Assembly (NCBI GenBank): GCA_036898135.1
Contig: CM072513.1
Coordinates: 85,187,508 to 85,251,507, forward strand
Length of the DNA stretch: 64,000 bases
From: Oncomelania hupensis
Lineage: Eukaryota > Mollusca > Gastropoda > Littorinimorpha > Pomatiopsidae
Direction: 5' to 3'
Numbering within the stretch: the stretch's first letter is position 1; every line of letters begins with the position of its first letter. Positions 11,542 to 24,018 of this stretch are shown here, one piece after another. Below the pieces are notes generated by a model. It saw nothing but the letters and a program-made list of their open reading frames with translations, searched no databases and was not told where the DNA came from. Both the position numbers and the translations under genes were made by a program.

Positions 11542-13690
11542 GAGGTTTCTGTATGCATCCCTTGCAGACAACGAAGCTTAGAGCGGCGCAAGTGAAGAGG
11601 GCAACCAACTGCTAAAGGGAATGAAGACATGGAATAGGTATTAATGTTTCACAGCCATTGTCGCACTGACGAGAGCTCTTGACAAGGCCTCGGAAAGTCA
11701 CCTCTAGCTAGCTGTTCAATCATCTTTCACGCTCACCGTTCAAGCCTTAAGACCTCAGCTCGTTCTTCACTTACTCCTTCACACATGGGCTTGCTGCCGG
11801 AACTGTATTAAGACCTTCAAGGGCGTTCTGCTCCAGAAATGCAGGATACTACCGGAGCTACTGAGTTCCATTCATTCATTCATTCATTCAGTAAAGTCTC
11901 TCGCTGTTTGAACTTGGCTTGTTGCAGAACCCGTAGTAAGACTTTTAAGAGTTCGAGGCCAAAGAGACCAGAAGAGCTCAGTTTGAAACAGCACAAGAAC
12001 CAGCCCTTCGTTCAGATGTCTGGAGTCCCAGTCTCCAAACATGAATATCACTTGGTTGTTGCATCACTGTAGGTTACGACTAACGCTATACTGGTGGTTT
12101 AATAATGTCTGTAGCGATTAGTCTTTCAATACAGCTAAAGCAGGCGAAGGGCCGTCTTAAAACAGCAAGGCAGCCAAGCGGCTTTCTTAAGGGGTTGGAA
12201 GTCCACTAGTGTTGGCCTGCTTGGCTGACCGCAGCCGCTGAGATAGGTGGTCAAGCTGTCCGTAGATCACTTGATAGGGAAAAGTTAAGAGACTTAAGCC
12301 CGTCTAGGTCCCGGATGAAGGTTGCTCCTTCCTTAAATGACGCTGGAAATCAACACTAAGCACACTTCTGAATCAATGCTAAAGGCACTGTGAATGGCTA
12401 AACACCTCACTGTAAAATCATTAGTAGTAACGGGATCTCTTCTTTCCGCTCTCGCCTGGTATTTAATTGTTCGCAGTCACTTTTACCTTAAGGAAGAGAA
12501 AACTCAGTGCAATTATGAAGTACACTTGTGAAACCATGATCAGCCCATTATTTAATGGGTGGGTGTGTTTGCTGTTCGTTAAACTTACCCTCTTTTGCAA
12601 GAACGTTAAACACTTCCTAGCTGTTAGGTAAGTCAAGTCAAGAAATCAACCAGAAGATAATGATTGCAGTAAAGCTACGTATGAAGCGTCTTCTGGCTGG
12701 TTTGAAAGTAATATGTCTTCTTCTGCAGACGAAAATGTTAACCCTGTTACACGATGTTAGCATTCAAACGACGTTATGCACGTGGCAGTAAACACATACA
12801 CACAACCCAACCCATTTAAACACAACATTTTGTATTTTGAGTCCTGAACAGACGTCGGTAAAGCAGGTGATTAACGACGAATGCTATAATTATGCCTATG
12901 TTTGATCAAGCACTTCGAGGCTTCGATTTTTTTCCCCCACTGTATAGACTTTGCATTTTTCCTTCTCAAAAGAAACTGTCACTGTAGGCATTCTGCAGTT
13001 CTGCCAATCTCCCCTTAATATCTTGTGGGGACGAAAAAAAAAAGTTGAATGGCAAGGTAGCGGGACTGGCGAGGACATGGGGAAGGAAGGGAGGGAGGGG
13101 GAGGAGGGGGCGAGCTGTCAGTTTCACACTTGGAGGTGTTTAAGATCCCTAGCTACAATGGCCAAAGCCTGTTGAAGGGCTGCCTAAAGCCTCCACTATT
13201 TTCTTTGCCGAATGCCCCCTTTCTCAAAACAAACCACGGTAGACGTGGCTTAGCCCCAGCGCTGCAACACCTTACAACTACGCGAGCTGGCCTGCCAGGA
13301 TTTCTATAATCCGGTGGTGGTAGTGGTGGAGAATATGGAGACAGTGGTTGGATTTGGGGGGTGGGGGGTGGGTGGGTGGGGAGTCTTTTCTGCTTTCATA
13401 TGATTATAGGGAGGGTGATAGAGTTTGGGGATTACAAGCTCTTTCATGGTGGGGTTGGGATTGAATGTGGTCAAAGCGGTTGGGCGGAGGTAGTCTTCAT
13501 GGTCTTAGCAGAGGTGGTCATTGCAGCAGAACAGTTGATTACTGCAGTTGATAGGAAGACTTACCTCGGCCACGTTTTATTATTAGCAAAGCAATTATTC
13601 TTGAAGATGTTGGTTGCAACACCTTGCTGCATCACGCGCACAGTAAAACACCCCGGACAACTGAACCACCCTCGTAAAACACTGTATATA
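11542..13690. other. no recognised gene
   Basis: Anonymous sequence with a small (CATT)n at about 11870-11890 and a G-rich block at 13350-13385. No frame with domain evidence. Confidence 0.6.
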
Positions 13691-13732
13691 CGCGCGCGCG
13701 CGCCTGTGTGTGAGTTCGCGCGCGCGCGTGTG
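13691..13732. repeat. CG/TG alternating purine-pyrimidine tract
   Basis: CGCGCGCGCG, TGTGTGTG and CGCGCGCGCG runs lie within 45 bp. Alternating purine-pyrimidine sequence of this kind can adopt Z-DNA. The surroundings are not CpG-rich, so the local CpG density stands out. Confidence 0.8.
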
Positions 13733-13918
13733 TTTTTAAAGGATCTTTGCCTTTGACAGAATTACCGGGTTCTTTATTTTGATGCTGAGGCGACATGGGG
13801 AAAAGTCTAACACCGCATAAAGCCATTCCAGAAACTAAATTTCTGTGAGCGAAATGTCCCGGCACCCGGTACAGAGTGGAACCCTTTGCTTCTGCACGCC
13901 AAACTAGCAGTGTCAGCC

Positions 13919-14097
13919 GGCTGAGTTGTAATATATACTTATAAACCTACTATATGGAGGGTTGATCCAATCTTCTCTTCAACTGAGTTGTAATATATAA
14001 TTATACTATACGCAGGTTTGACCCAATCTTCTCTTCAGCTGAATTGTACTTTATAATTATAGGCCTACTATACGCAGGGATCTTTTCTTCAGCTGAG
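13919..14097. repeat. three-copy tandem repeat, about 60 bp
   Basis: GCTGAGTTGTAATATATA, AACTGAGTTGTAATATATAA and GCTGAATTGTACTTTATAA each start a unit that ends near CTTCTCTTCA or TTTTCTTCA. Units are about 60 bp and diverged. Confidence 0.7.
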
Positions 14098-14770
14098 CCG
14101 GCCCGTGCAGACGGCAAGACTTGCATAAACTGAGGGTGGAACAGCATACAGTGTGTCAGCTGACAGAGGGAGCAGTCCTTGTCTAGTCTAAGCTACGCTG
14201 GATGGTTGGACCAGCAGCCCAAAAGACTGACCAAGGAGTTTTCAATGTGCCCATTGCAGAAAGGGGAAAGGTAGTCCAATGAGTAACTAAGCTAATCGCG
14301 CAACAGAGAGTTAGTTTCCTATGAGCCAACACAGGAACTCACCAACCTATGCTTCAATACGTATCCCGGCTATTCATCGAAGCACTTTAGTGAAAACTCT
14401 CCTATCGTACCAAATGAAATCTCTTGTTGGAAGCACAAGAAAATGGGACTTTGTGTAGTGAGCCAAACGCGGCTAAGGATCAGAGTTATAAGGGTAAAGC
14501 TGAGTACTCCATTCATACACCTGCACTGAGAGAGAGAGAGAGGGGTGGGGACGGGAGAGAGAGAGCGTAGGGAAGTGGGAAAGGAAGAAGATGGATGAGG
14601 TGTGCTAAGCTGCAGCCAATGACAGCGATGGATTATGGCCACGGTACAAAAGGTGTCAAATTTCCTGCTCCATTAGGTCGTAAGCTAAAGATCGCGATCA
14701 CGTAGCAAATGGTCATAGCGCTGGACCATACACCTTTCGTCACAAAACATGTCAACATAGATCAAACTTG

Positions 14771-14852
14771 GAAGAAGAAGAAGAAGAAGAAGAAGAAGAA
14801 GAAGAAGAAGAAGAAGAAGAAGAAGAAGAAGAAGAAGAAGAAGAAGAAGAAA
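14771..14852. repeat. AAG microsatellite
   Basis: About 27 AAG units. Flanks 14100-14770 and 14853-16055 hold no gene I can support. Confidence 0.95.
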
Positions 14853-16066
14853 TAAAGAAATAAGGAAAGAATGAGGGACAGAAGAAGACCACTACGACAG
14901 AAAATATTCTGAAGATTAAATCCGTCCGGTTGGCTCACATGTGGCCGGCACCCTCAGACCTGAGGCCACATTAGGATTTTCTTTCCATTCTATCTTCGTT
15001 ATCTTCCTCCTCTTTTTATTTCCCTACGAATACAGTATCCCACCGCCCACCCCCAATCAATCAATCAATCAATATCTCTCTCTCTCCCTCCCTCTCTCTC
15101 AATGCCATCCATTCCCCACTATGCCTTGGTATGTATACGGGCCCAAGGTCGTGAAATGCGTTAAAATCGTGAAATGCATTAACATTCGAAGTCTGAAGTC
15201 TGTCTGTCTGTCTGTCTCTTTTAATTGCGATGGGTCTTTGGTTGGGTGTTGGCACGAGAGTCCTGAACGGCACAGTACATAGAGTGTATTGTCTCCCCTT
15301 TCGTCTGGCTTGGGGCGTCGGTCGTTTGGAGCGTAAGCAAGTAAACACCCCAGTCCCGCCCTCGCACAAAAGAACATTAGACAAAAAGTGACCACCGGCG
15401 ACCCAAAAAAAACAACAAACTACGTAAAAGTGAGGACCCCAGAGAAACGAAGAGAATAATAATAAAAATATATAAAAAAAAAATAACAAGACACCGGTGG
15501 GAACTTCAGACAAAAGACGAAGCGAGATTTGAGAATGAATACGTCCTCCCCCTCCCCCGATTGTCTTTTACTTGTTTTCACACTACAACCCTCCACAATG
15601 GATGGGAGGACCAAAGCTTTATGCACAGAACACAGTTGTTTGAGAAAGCTAGCTCAAAGGATACATCTGACCGGTAAATCGCTAGTCAATGGAAACAGGC
15701 GTCCATTGTGTACGTGGCAAATAGATGATAGTCAAGGGTGAAAAATGCTATCGGGAAAATTCTGATTAGGAAATATATCCAAAGGGGCTGAAGAGTTTTG
15801 GGGTGGGGTGCTGGAAGGAATGGGGTGGGGGCTTTAGCGGGTCGTTAGGGTGTCGGGTGTGAGAAGAGATTGTGAAGGATTTCGACCCTACAAAGAGATG
15901 CATAGGTATCCAGGCCTAATCTGCAACGCCAAGTGCTCTGCGAGGCGGGCATAATGCCGTGGCGATGAACCAGGGTCCGCAATCACAGCCAGGTGCGACA
16001 GTCAGGATTAGTTCCCCTGACTTTCCCCGTCACACTCTCTCCACTCATACCCTGGAATCTCGAGAC

Positions 16067-16666
16067 ATTACTTTACATTACATGATTATTGCTTTAGATC
16101 CAGCGGACTCTTCCGCGCCAAATCAGGACCGGACAACCCCTGATCCGCATGAAAGATCTGCTGCATAAAAGATCTGCTAAAAACCCTAGTGGTAAAACTG
16201 AAAGATCTCCACCAGCCAGTCACTTTACAATAAAGACATCCCAAGCAGGGGACGCTGAGGCTATACTCTAATTTATCGAACCCCCGTTTACAAAAACAAA
16301 ATAGAATACTAACATCATTATAAATTATCAACAAAACACATACATATAAAATGCCTACATTGCTAAATAATAACATCATAGGAAGCCCTAGTGACCACCT
16401 AACAGAAAGCGTCCAATATTCCCAAGCTGATCCAACAGACCTCACACACACATAAGGAGTCTTGTCCAGGAAGAGTTTTCAAGAAAAAAGGTAGGTGACT
16501 GGTCTAGCGAAGAAGAAGAAGATAGTATAGCAGATAGATTATGATAGAACAGAGCAGGAATGAGAAAATAAATGAGAAAGACAGCGACAGTGGGAATTTA
16601 AAGCACTAAATTCCCAGAAAGTGGGGATACTATTTATTCTGAAACCCCCGGCACCCCAACGGGGGA
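16067..16666 (-). mobile_element. 600-bp non-LTR retroposon, copy 1
   Basis: Same family as 50928-51499 (minus) and 52839-53451 (plus). The sense strand begins with a GC hairpin (CCCCCG...CGGGGG, 16645-16665), then an ATAAATAGTATCCCC segment, and ends CTAAAGCAATAATCATGTAATG with a pentamer tail. A near-perfect 11-bp duplication flanks it (AATCTCGAGAC 16056-16066, AATCTGGAGAC 16667-16677). The 3' part keeps a frame ending in PDLARKSPLDLKQ and stop. Close versions of that ending occur in all three copies, suggesting a tail shared with a partner LINE. Confidence 0.75.
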
Positions 16667-17029
16667 AATCTGGAGACTTTTACTGTCATACTCGTAACCA
16701 CCACACCACTCCTAATGTAATGAATTACTCTAGCGCATCACTAGTTCTCAGAGCTGCTCAAGGCTCTGGTCCAAAACAGGAACCAACTCAAACTGCCTGT
16801 AAGGCGCCCACTTGTGCACCGTGCGACGCCCAGGACAACTGACGGCCTATCTGACTTGGTCCAGCCACCGTTGCAACAGTATTCACAACCCCTTCAAGAA
16901 CCAAGGCCCAGCAAAGCAACAGCAGCCCGTCTGTGTTCAACATTGAACAATATACAACTAAAACGGGGTGTTCTGGTCTTTAGTATGGTATCATACTTAT
17001 TATGCAAGCTTGGAGCGCTTCTCAAGACC

Positions 17030-17135
17030 GGAGGTTATCAGAAATCCAGCGTGCGCCAACTAGTTTGCTGAAGTCAGGGTTGAACCCTGGATGCCGTACC
17101 ATCGACCAACGAACCTCTACCAAAAACCTAGCTCC
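17030..17135 (-). mobile_element. tRNA-derived SINE fragment
   Basis: On minus, a B-box-like GGGTTCAACCC is followed by CTGACTTCAGCAAACTA. The latter is also found at about 20236-20252, just after the B box of the SINE there. This links the two as one family. The head is degraded. Confidence 0.5.
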
Positions 17136-17336
17136 GTATATTTTACTAATAAACAGCATAATGATACATTTATACTGATAAAGATCGACTGACAGTAATT
17201 GCAAATTGGCACCCAAGAGTTGTGAATGCATGATGATTTGTAGGAGTGTCAGAGTCAATCATTCTCAACGTAAGCGCAGCGACGGACTCTTTGCTCATGA
17301 CTCTCTGATCTGTCTTAAAAACACAATATACAGAGT

Positions 17337-18062
17337 TAACAAGAGAGTTTCCGTTTCTTCATCACCGTGAGCATGTCATCGTGTTGTCCAATGGCTTGTG
17401 ATGGTCTGTCGGACTTCGTGATGTGCTGGGTATATGAAACGCCCAGAAGTCTTCTGTAGCACCTCATCTCCATGCTTTGTATTCTTCGTTGGAGATCTGC
17501 TGTGAGGGTCCATGTTTCGCAAGCGTAAAGGATGATGGACATGACAAGGGAGCGCTGGAGATGACAAGGGAACACAGCAGCCTTACCTTGAAATGTAGAC
17601 TGATGGTCCTGTCTTTCCAAATGGGCTTCAACCTTGTCAGGGCAACAGTTGTTTGTGCGATACTGGAGTTGACTTCCTGTCGGGACCCATTGTCTGATAC
17701 AATGGCTCCTAAATATTTGAAGCCATGCACTGTGTTGAGGGATTGGTCTTGGACTTTGATGTCCATGTTGATGTCATTGGTGTTATTGTCATCATTTTGG
17801 TCTTCTCTGCATTTATTTCCCTTCCACAGGCTCCGGAGGTGATGTCAAGCTTCTGTACCAGCTGTTCAAGTTCTTGTTCCTCTCCATCCAATCCATCGAA
17901 GTCATCCGCAAAACGGATGTCGGAGATTGCTCTACCCCCTATGCTGACTGTGCCTTCGTGATCTGCAAGGGCATCTGAAATGATGCGCTCTAGGAAGATG
18001 TTAAATTAAAGAGTGTTGGAGAGAGTAGGCATTTTTGACGCACACCGATTGTTGTTCTGAAC
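17337..18062 (-). pseudogene. RTE-type LINE fragment (copy C), RT palm to C-terminus
   Basis: Minus strand reads RTTIGVRQ at about 18060, LERIISDALADHEG, an FADD catalytic motif at about 17905-17916, then DGEEQELEQL, NAEKTK, FKYLGAIVSDNGSRQEV, PIWKDRTISLH, CETWTLTADLQRRIQSMEM, SYTQHI and MKKRKL. Several frameshifts split it (segments about 17891-17709, 17766-17560, 17620-17336). It stops inside the C-terminal region at 17337, so it lacks the RTE 3' end. It supplies the FADD region missing from copy B. Confidence 0.85.
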
Positions 18063-18414
18063 AACTAACCATCACTATTGTTTTACGAATGTTGCTGCTG
18101 TTGTTGTTACTGTGTTGTTAATGGTGACGATGGTGGTGATGGTGGTGGTGGCAATGGCTGCTTTGCCTGCTGTGGACAAGATACAAAGGCTCCATACTTC
18201 ACCGAGTTATACTTCCATTTGAGTTATTTGTCTTTTGCAGTCGTTGCACCAGTAAGCAGAGAAATTTCGCTTCCCTTTCTGATAAAAAGTCACCGCATGG
18301 AGAGCACACATCTAGAAAGGAAACGGCCGTCAATTGCATCAATACTTCAATGATGTGACAAAGTTACATTCTATAACAGAGAACATAGTATGTGTGCGTA
18401 TGCGCCTGCGTGCG

Positions 18415-18522
18415 TAGGTGTGTGTGTGAGTGTGTGTGTGTGTGTTTGTGTGTGTGAGTGTGTGTCTTTAGGGGGAGACAGAGAGGGCGATTTTGTCACT
18501 GCATGATATGAAGCGGAAAATG

Positions 18523-18554
<32 letters not shown>

Positions 18555-18690
18555 TTAGAGAAAGAGAGAAAGAGAGAAAGAGAGAGTGTGTGTGAGTTTG
18601 TGATAGTGTGTATGTGCGCGCGCGCGTGCGACCGTAGGTGTATGTCTGTAGGGGAGTGAGGGAGAGAGAGAGGTTGGTGGAGGGAGGGAG
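18415..18690. repeat. TG/GA-rich microsatellite cluster
   Basis: Imperfect TG tracts (18418-18470, 18520-18610) with GA tracts between and after them. TG tracts resume at 18805-18860. No gene in 18063-18414. Confidence 0.85.
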
Positions 18691-19467
18691 GGGACAAAGA
18701 GAGGAACTGCTGTTAATTTAGCATCGATATACTATAAAGTAGCCAGAACATTCTATTTTACAGCGAGGACGTAATTGTAGACAAAATCAAGGTGTGCGAG
18801 GGAAGTGTATGTGTGTGCGTGTGTGAGTTGTGTGTGCGTGTGTGAGTTGTGTGTGCGTGTTTGTTGGGGGGAGAGGATGGAGGACGGGAGGAAGGTAAAG
18901 GACTTGTCAAATGGAAACAGAAGCATCAATACTATAGAATGCAGTCAGAAAGTTCAATCCTACGGCACCCTTCGCGCGACACAAAAGGTGTAAATTTGCT
19001 TGCACATTAGGACACTTCCTCACTCGCATACTGTCCCACTTTAGGCAAACAAGATACGGTCGTCCAGGCTCAATAAACCTTCTAGTTCTTTCCTCGCACT
19101 TATCAATGCTTCGATATTTTGCTGCAAAATAGTTTGTGCGAAGCAATGGCTAGCTCTTTATGAACGCATTCATATTGTTTAAGTTTAGATCAGCTCAGTT
19201 CTGAACTGCTGTTTGCAATGCATGTTTTGAAAGAGATGTATAGTCCAAAACTAAAACCTTCACATCTTGCATTCATCCTTTTAGATCCTCGATTTTTCGA
19301 TATACTGGTGTATATTGTTACAAGTCAAAATCAGCGCTTCATATTATAATAATATTTTCCCTTTTCAAACAGAATTTTAGTTCAAAACTTTCTGTAAGTG
19401 ATCTCAGTTGCCAATAGGCGTTTCATGGTGTTAGGTATTCACATTTGTCAGTTATCCCACCCCCTCC

Positions 19468-19469
<2 letters not shown>

Positions 19470-19541
<72 letters not shown>
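19470..19541. repeat. CT microsatellite
   Basis: About 35 CT units. A 16-base C run lies at about 19809-19824. The rest of 18690-20160 shows no gene. Confidence 0.9.
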
Positions 19542-19544
<3 letters not shown>

Positions 19545-20164
19545 ACCCCATTCTCTCTGTAATATGATTTCCAAGTTAATGTTAAAGGTTCTTTATTATG
19601 CTAACGTGTTACGGGACAGATTGGAAGATTAGACTTATTAAATAGTCTAAAATCTTCATCCCTAATTTAAAAAAACGTTTTTCCCCACCCCTCCCTGAAA
19701 AAAGTGTCAACGTTTCAAAAGTTTCTCTGTCTCTCTTTCTCTCTCCGTTTGTGTGTGTGGAGTCACGTTGTTTATTACTGCCCCTCTCCAACCCGCTTTG
19801 AGTTGTCCGCCCCCCCCCCCCCCCATCACCCACCCCTATCTCCAAATGAATGTGTGAATTACCTTACTAGGTGAAGCGCCTTATAAATATCCTTATCATC
19901 ATCATTCTTCTTCTTACCTTGTAAAAATTGCATGTATTTTTATTGTATTTAAAAATAACAACAATTTTTTTTTTTTTTTTTAATCAGTTTATGGTCCCCT
20001 CTCTTCCCGATAAGGATTTTCAGAGAGGAGACCGAATATTTGCTAAATAACAACAACAACCCATTATGTATGCATTTCTATAAAACTACGAAGTAACCTA
20101 ATTCCTTACAAACAAAACAGTTCTCTCTTCTCCCCCCGCCCCTCCCTCTACTTCTGCTTCTTAT

Positions 20165-20335
20165 TTCAGGGATAGCTCAGTCGTCAGAGCGCTCGACTTG
20201 TGTACGCGCGTCTCGGGCGACGTGGGTTGGAATCCTGACTTCAGCAAACTATTTTGTGATTGCTGGATATTGGTGACCAGCGCTTTGAGCTCTCTGAGCT
20301 TTTAAGTGCGCTATATAAGAGTAATCTCTTTCTTT
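20165..20335 (+). mobile_element. tRNA-derived SINE
   Basis: A box TAGCTCAGTCG (20173-20183) and a B-box-like GGGTTGGAATCC (20224-20235) form a tRNA-like head. The body includes AGCGCTTTGAGC and AAGTGCGCTATATAAGAG near 20278-20325. A similar GCGCTATATAAGA ending is found on minus near 25.9 kb. The arms do not fold into a clean cloverleaf, so it is not a functional tRNA gene. Confidence 0.65.
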
Positions 20336-20519
20336 ATTTTTCTTTTTTTTGTGCGGAAGGAGCGTTTCAGGTGTGTGTTAGTCATGCGTAATGAGCCAAG
20401 CAGAAACTACAACAGCTTGATCACCACGGACACTTGGTGCTTTGCAATGGGCCAAAATATTAAAATTATTTCCCTTGAATATGCAAATGTTCAGCCGATA
20501 GGTGCGCCAATAGTCGCGT

Positions 20520-21108
20520 ACTTCCATGTTCAGGTCGTGGATCAAAATCTACAGTTTTAAGTCTTTTTTGATGTCGGTATATATCTTCAGCTTTCATAGG
20601 CGACCCCAAATGTTTTTTTGCTTGGTGAAATGTTTAGAGTGATTATGTACATGTTGTCAGTACTACAAACGATTTATTTTGTGAAAAGTCTGTCAGGCCG
20701 AGCAAGACACATCTTACATGCTTACAGTGTGCAGAAGGCCCCATGCCTGCAGCGCATTCACACTGACATTCCAAAACTGTTCCTTTTTCTGTCAAAGAAA
20801 TGTCAACTTTGTACATAAGACCAGTTTTCATTTCAGCCCGAACTTCAGCATGAATGTAAGTAACTGATGACTGGATGCAAGCTCTAACATCATTGACATA
20901 TTTGTTCTGGTACAAATCTTTAGCTTTTTTGTCTATATCTTTGCTCATGGGATTCAAAAAGGCTGCAACCTGCTCTGTGCTGATGTTAGGTATATGTACT
21001 TATATATGCAAGTCTTTGTAGTTAGTGATAGGTGGTAACTCCATTTTGAACTCCGGTGTTGCTATGTCTCCTTTGCCAAAGTTGTCATTTCGATCATACG
21101 ACTCAAGT
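20520..21108 (-). pseudogene. SWIM zinc-finger protein pseudogene fragment
   Basis: A minus-strand reading begins after an acceptor-like ATTTCAG (AG at 21109-21110) and continues LESYDRNDNFGKGD. It is interrupted by TAA in DLHI-stop-VHIPN, then runs through the 104-codon frame 20957-20643. That frame carries a SWIM-type metal site: C64, C66, C68 and C78-x-H80 (20718-20768). After TTCT come two TAA codons (20643-20645, 20634-20636) where Gln codons would fit, then TFHQAKKHLGSPMKAED and DFDPRPEH. SWIM domains bind zinc and contact DNA or protein. I recall this arrangement in invertebrate SWIM proteins linked to a YqaJ-like nuclease. At least three stops make it non-functional. Confidence 0.6.
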
Positions 21109-21177
21109 CTGAAATCATACATAATATTTTTTTTAATAGTCTAGTCATATAATATATATTAATAATAACACATTTTT

Positions 21178-21410
21178 ATAGAGTTCGGTACTCCAGCAGA
21201 TGGCGTGACGTTGTTGTTGTTTGTAGATTATAGTCACACGACACTTTCGCATATAGGTGACTACTGGACCGATTTATACTGACACCAGCGGGCCAGTTGT
21301 TGGTAAAGGGGAAAATAATATGATCACACGTTGACCAATCCGGGATTCGAACCAGCGACCTTTCGGTTACTAGCAAGACGCTCTTACCAACTGAGCTACC
21401 CGGCCCCACA
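21178..21410 (-). mobile_element. tRNA-derived SINE
   Basis: The minus strand carries A box TAGCTCAGTTGG (complement at 21387-21398) and B box GGTTCGAATCC (21343-21353), a strong tRNA-like head, followed by about 160 bp of body. Acceptor and T stems contain mismatches (for example T-stem GCTGG against CCCGG), which argues against a working tRNA gene. Confidence 0.7.
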
Positions 21411-21905
21411 TGGCTTGACGCAACACGGTATACAGTTATTACAAGGGGCTCGATCACGTAGGCCTATTTACTACCGGAAGTACGCTACCCTAGGCGCACT
21501 CTATCGGATTGTCTTCCCCGAAGGTGGAGTTTTTTGGCTCATTGGTGGCGGCCTGTTCAGGCCATACCGTTCATTTCCTCACTTGGATCTTTCACAGTTT
21601 GCAGCTTCTCGTTTTCCAAACCTCCCAAAGCCACATACATTTCACCAAAAGACCAAGCCTGCTGCGCAAATCTTTTGAACAGTAGCTTGCCACTAAAACT
21701 CCAATAATATCCCCTCGATAAAAGCCTGAGTAATGCTCAATAAACCCACTGAAAGTCAATGAAGGGACTCAATGAGAGCCAGCAAAAACTCGATAAGGCT
21801 AACAGGACAGGGACAGAACTTTACGGGACGACACTTGAAATTCACAAAAGCACAATCGACAACACTATGCCGCAGAAAAAGAAGATTGCGTTTTTCTACC
21901 TTATG

Positions 21906-21918
21906 TGTGTGCGCGACC

Positions 21919-21961
<43 letters not shown>

Positions 21962-22210
21962 TGTGTGTGAGCGGCCCCGCGGGCGTGCGAGTATGTGCGT
22001 ATCTTCGCGCGCATCAGAAGAACAAAAAGCGCGTTTCTACTTTCAACAGTGGAAGTTCCACAAAAAAAATCACCCCATTGTTTGAAGATGCGACCAACTT
22101 CAAAACCACAATGATGAGCTGCAATCTGCTACGAATCCCACACTCCGCCTCAACATGTGAACCACCATACAATACAATACAATACAATACAATACAATAC
22201 AATACAATAT
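21906..22210. repeat. TG and CAATA microsatellites
   Basis: (TG)n at 21923-21958 and (CAATA)n at 22168-22208. The 22210-22676 stretch holds no gene. A short ATC-rich run occurs at 22560-22600. Confidence 0.9.
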
Positions 22211-22675
22211 AAATGTATTGTCTGATAAAAAGAGATTTATCCTTTAGCTCGCAGTCCATATACGTAATAAAAACTCTTTACAAATACAAACACTTACAAA
22301 TAGGAGAAAACTAAAAATACATCAAAACATCACAGGCTACACAATTCCTAACATAGTCGACGGACAAAAGGAAGATCGACCAATATTCCTTGCCGTCAAA
22401 CAACGGACTGTCCATACCTCAGAATTCTACGTTTGCCGAGATAGCTGGCATCAACAATGTGATGTGCAGAAACTTTAAGCCCAAGCCACTATAAACCAAG
22501 AAATCCAACTATCTACGCATAGGAGCACAAACATTTAGGCACATCGGCGCTACACAAATCATCTTCATCATCATCATCGTCATCGCCATCATTATCGTCA
22601 CATTTCCTTCGTCAAATTTGTATTAATGTCAAATTACGTTTAGTATATGAGGATAATAAATCATCTACAAACTCG

Positions 22676-22676
<1 letters not shown>

Positions 22677-22745
<69 letters not shown>

Positions 22746-22773
22746 GTCATCATCATCATCGTCGTCGTCATCG

Positions 22774-22856
<83 letters not shown>

Positions 22857-22857
22857 T
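22677..22857. repeat. ATC trinucleotide microsatellite, 180 bp
   Basis: About 60 ATC units with a few GTC interruptions at 22744-22775. Read in the three frames, it yields poly-Ile/Val, poly-Met or poly-Asp, none of which is a gene. Confidence 0.95.
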
Positions 22858-23384
22858 TCGAGATCTGAATAGCGGAACTTCAAACTTCAAATTGCCAGTT
22901 TTGATCCTGATTGCAGGGTAGTCCTACAATGTGTATCATTCCCCGAGTGTGCAGCACGGAGTTGAATATCATCTTCATGGACTGAGGAACCTCTAGTAGT
23001 ACTTCCTACCTCTTGTTTTACACTTTCTCTCTTTTGTTTGTCAGCTTGAAGTTATTTGCACAACCTTTCCACGTGGAGTGTTTGCCGGAAAACTGTTTTA
23101 CAACGGCGGCTGACGATGGTGGAGGGGCGTTTTGCGGCCATCAGAACTGATTATTGACTCACAAGCCTGAGTATTATGGCAATTAAGTGGTTGTTCCTCG
23201 CAGGTACTTGTCAGTCTGGCCAGGGAAAACCATGTGTTCTGTGCTGCTTGTGGTCGCTTAAGCTGTGTACACACACACACACGTCGATTCTTCTTCTGCT
23301 TCTACACCTACTACTCCTAACTGCTGCTGCTAACAAATGTTTGGACCTGAGTACTGTGGGAAGAAATGGGAGTAGGAAAGAAAC

Positions 23385-23418
23385 AGTAGTAGTAATAGTA
23401 GTAGTAGTGGTAGTAGTG

Positions 23419-23490
<72 letters not shown>

Positions 23491-23491
23491 A
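23385..23491. repeat. TAG trinucleotide microsatellite
   Basis: About 35 TAG units with occasional TGG. Preceding 22860-23384 has no supported gene. Confidence 0.95.
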
Positions 23492-23611
23492 TCTCAATTA
23501 AACATGTACATTAAGAAAATATAATAATATTATAATGCGTCTTTTCTCCAAATTGAGCCGAAATAGGACTTTAGCAATATGGAGGAGAGTTACAACATCG
23601 TGTAAGAACGT

Positions 23612-24018
23612 TGATGAGAGATAAGGTTCTGCAAAAGACTTCTGGGTATTTCCTATACCCAGCACATCACCAACAACGAAGTCCGACAGATCATCACACA
23701 AGCCATTGGACAATACGGTGACATGCTCACAGTGGTGAAGAAACGGAAACTCCGATGCTATGGCCACGTCACCAGAACATCAAGCCTTGCAAAAACCATC
23801 CTGTAAGGCACGGTGCAAGGAGGCAGAAGAAGAGGGAGACAGAAAAAGAGGTTGGAGGACAACATTCGAGAATGGACTGGCTTGACATTGAGCGAAGCCA
23901 AGAGAGTTGCTGAGGACAGAGAAAGATGGAATACGCTGGTTAAACGATCATCTGTGGTGCCCCAACGACGTTCGAGTTACGGGATAGGATAGGATAGCAT
24001 AGGATAGGATAGGATAGT
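23612..24018 (+). mobile_element. RTE LINE 3' end (copy D) with GGATA tail
   Basis: A strongly 5'-truncated copy starting at the codons for RRLLGISYTQHI-like sequence. It keeps RKLRCYGHVTR, a TAA within the next segment, RWEDNIREW-like residues and the end of the ORF. It terminates in (GGATA)n at 23981-24018, about seven units with one GCATA. A short tandem-repeat tail and 5' truncation are hallmarks of RTE insertion by target-primed reverse transcription. Confidence 0.85.

Noticed and set aside
21335..21405. Functional tRNA gene on the minus strand
   Set aside because: A and B boxes are good, but acceptor and T stems do not pair properly and a SINE body follows.
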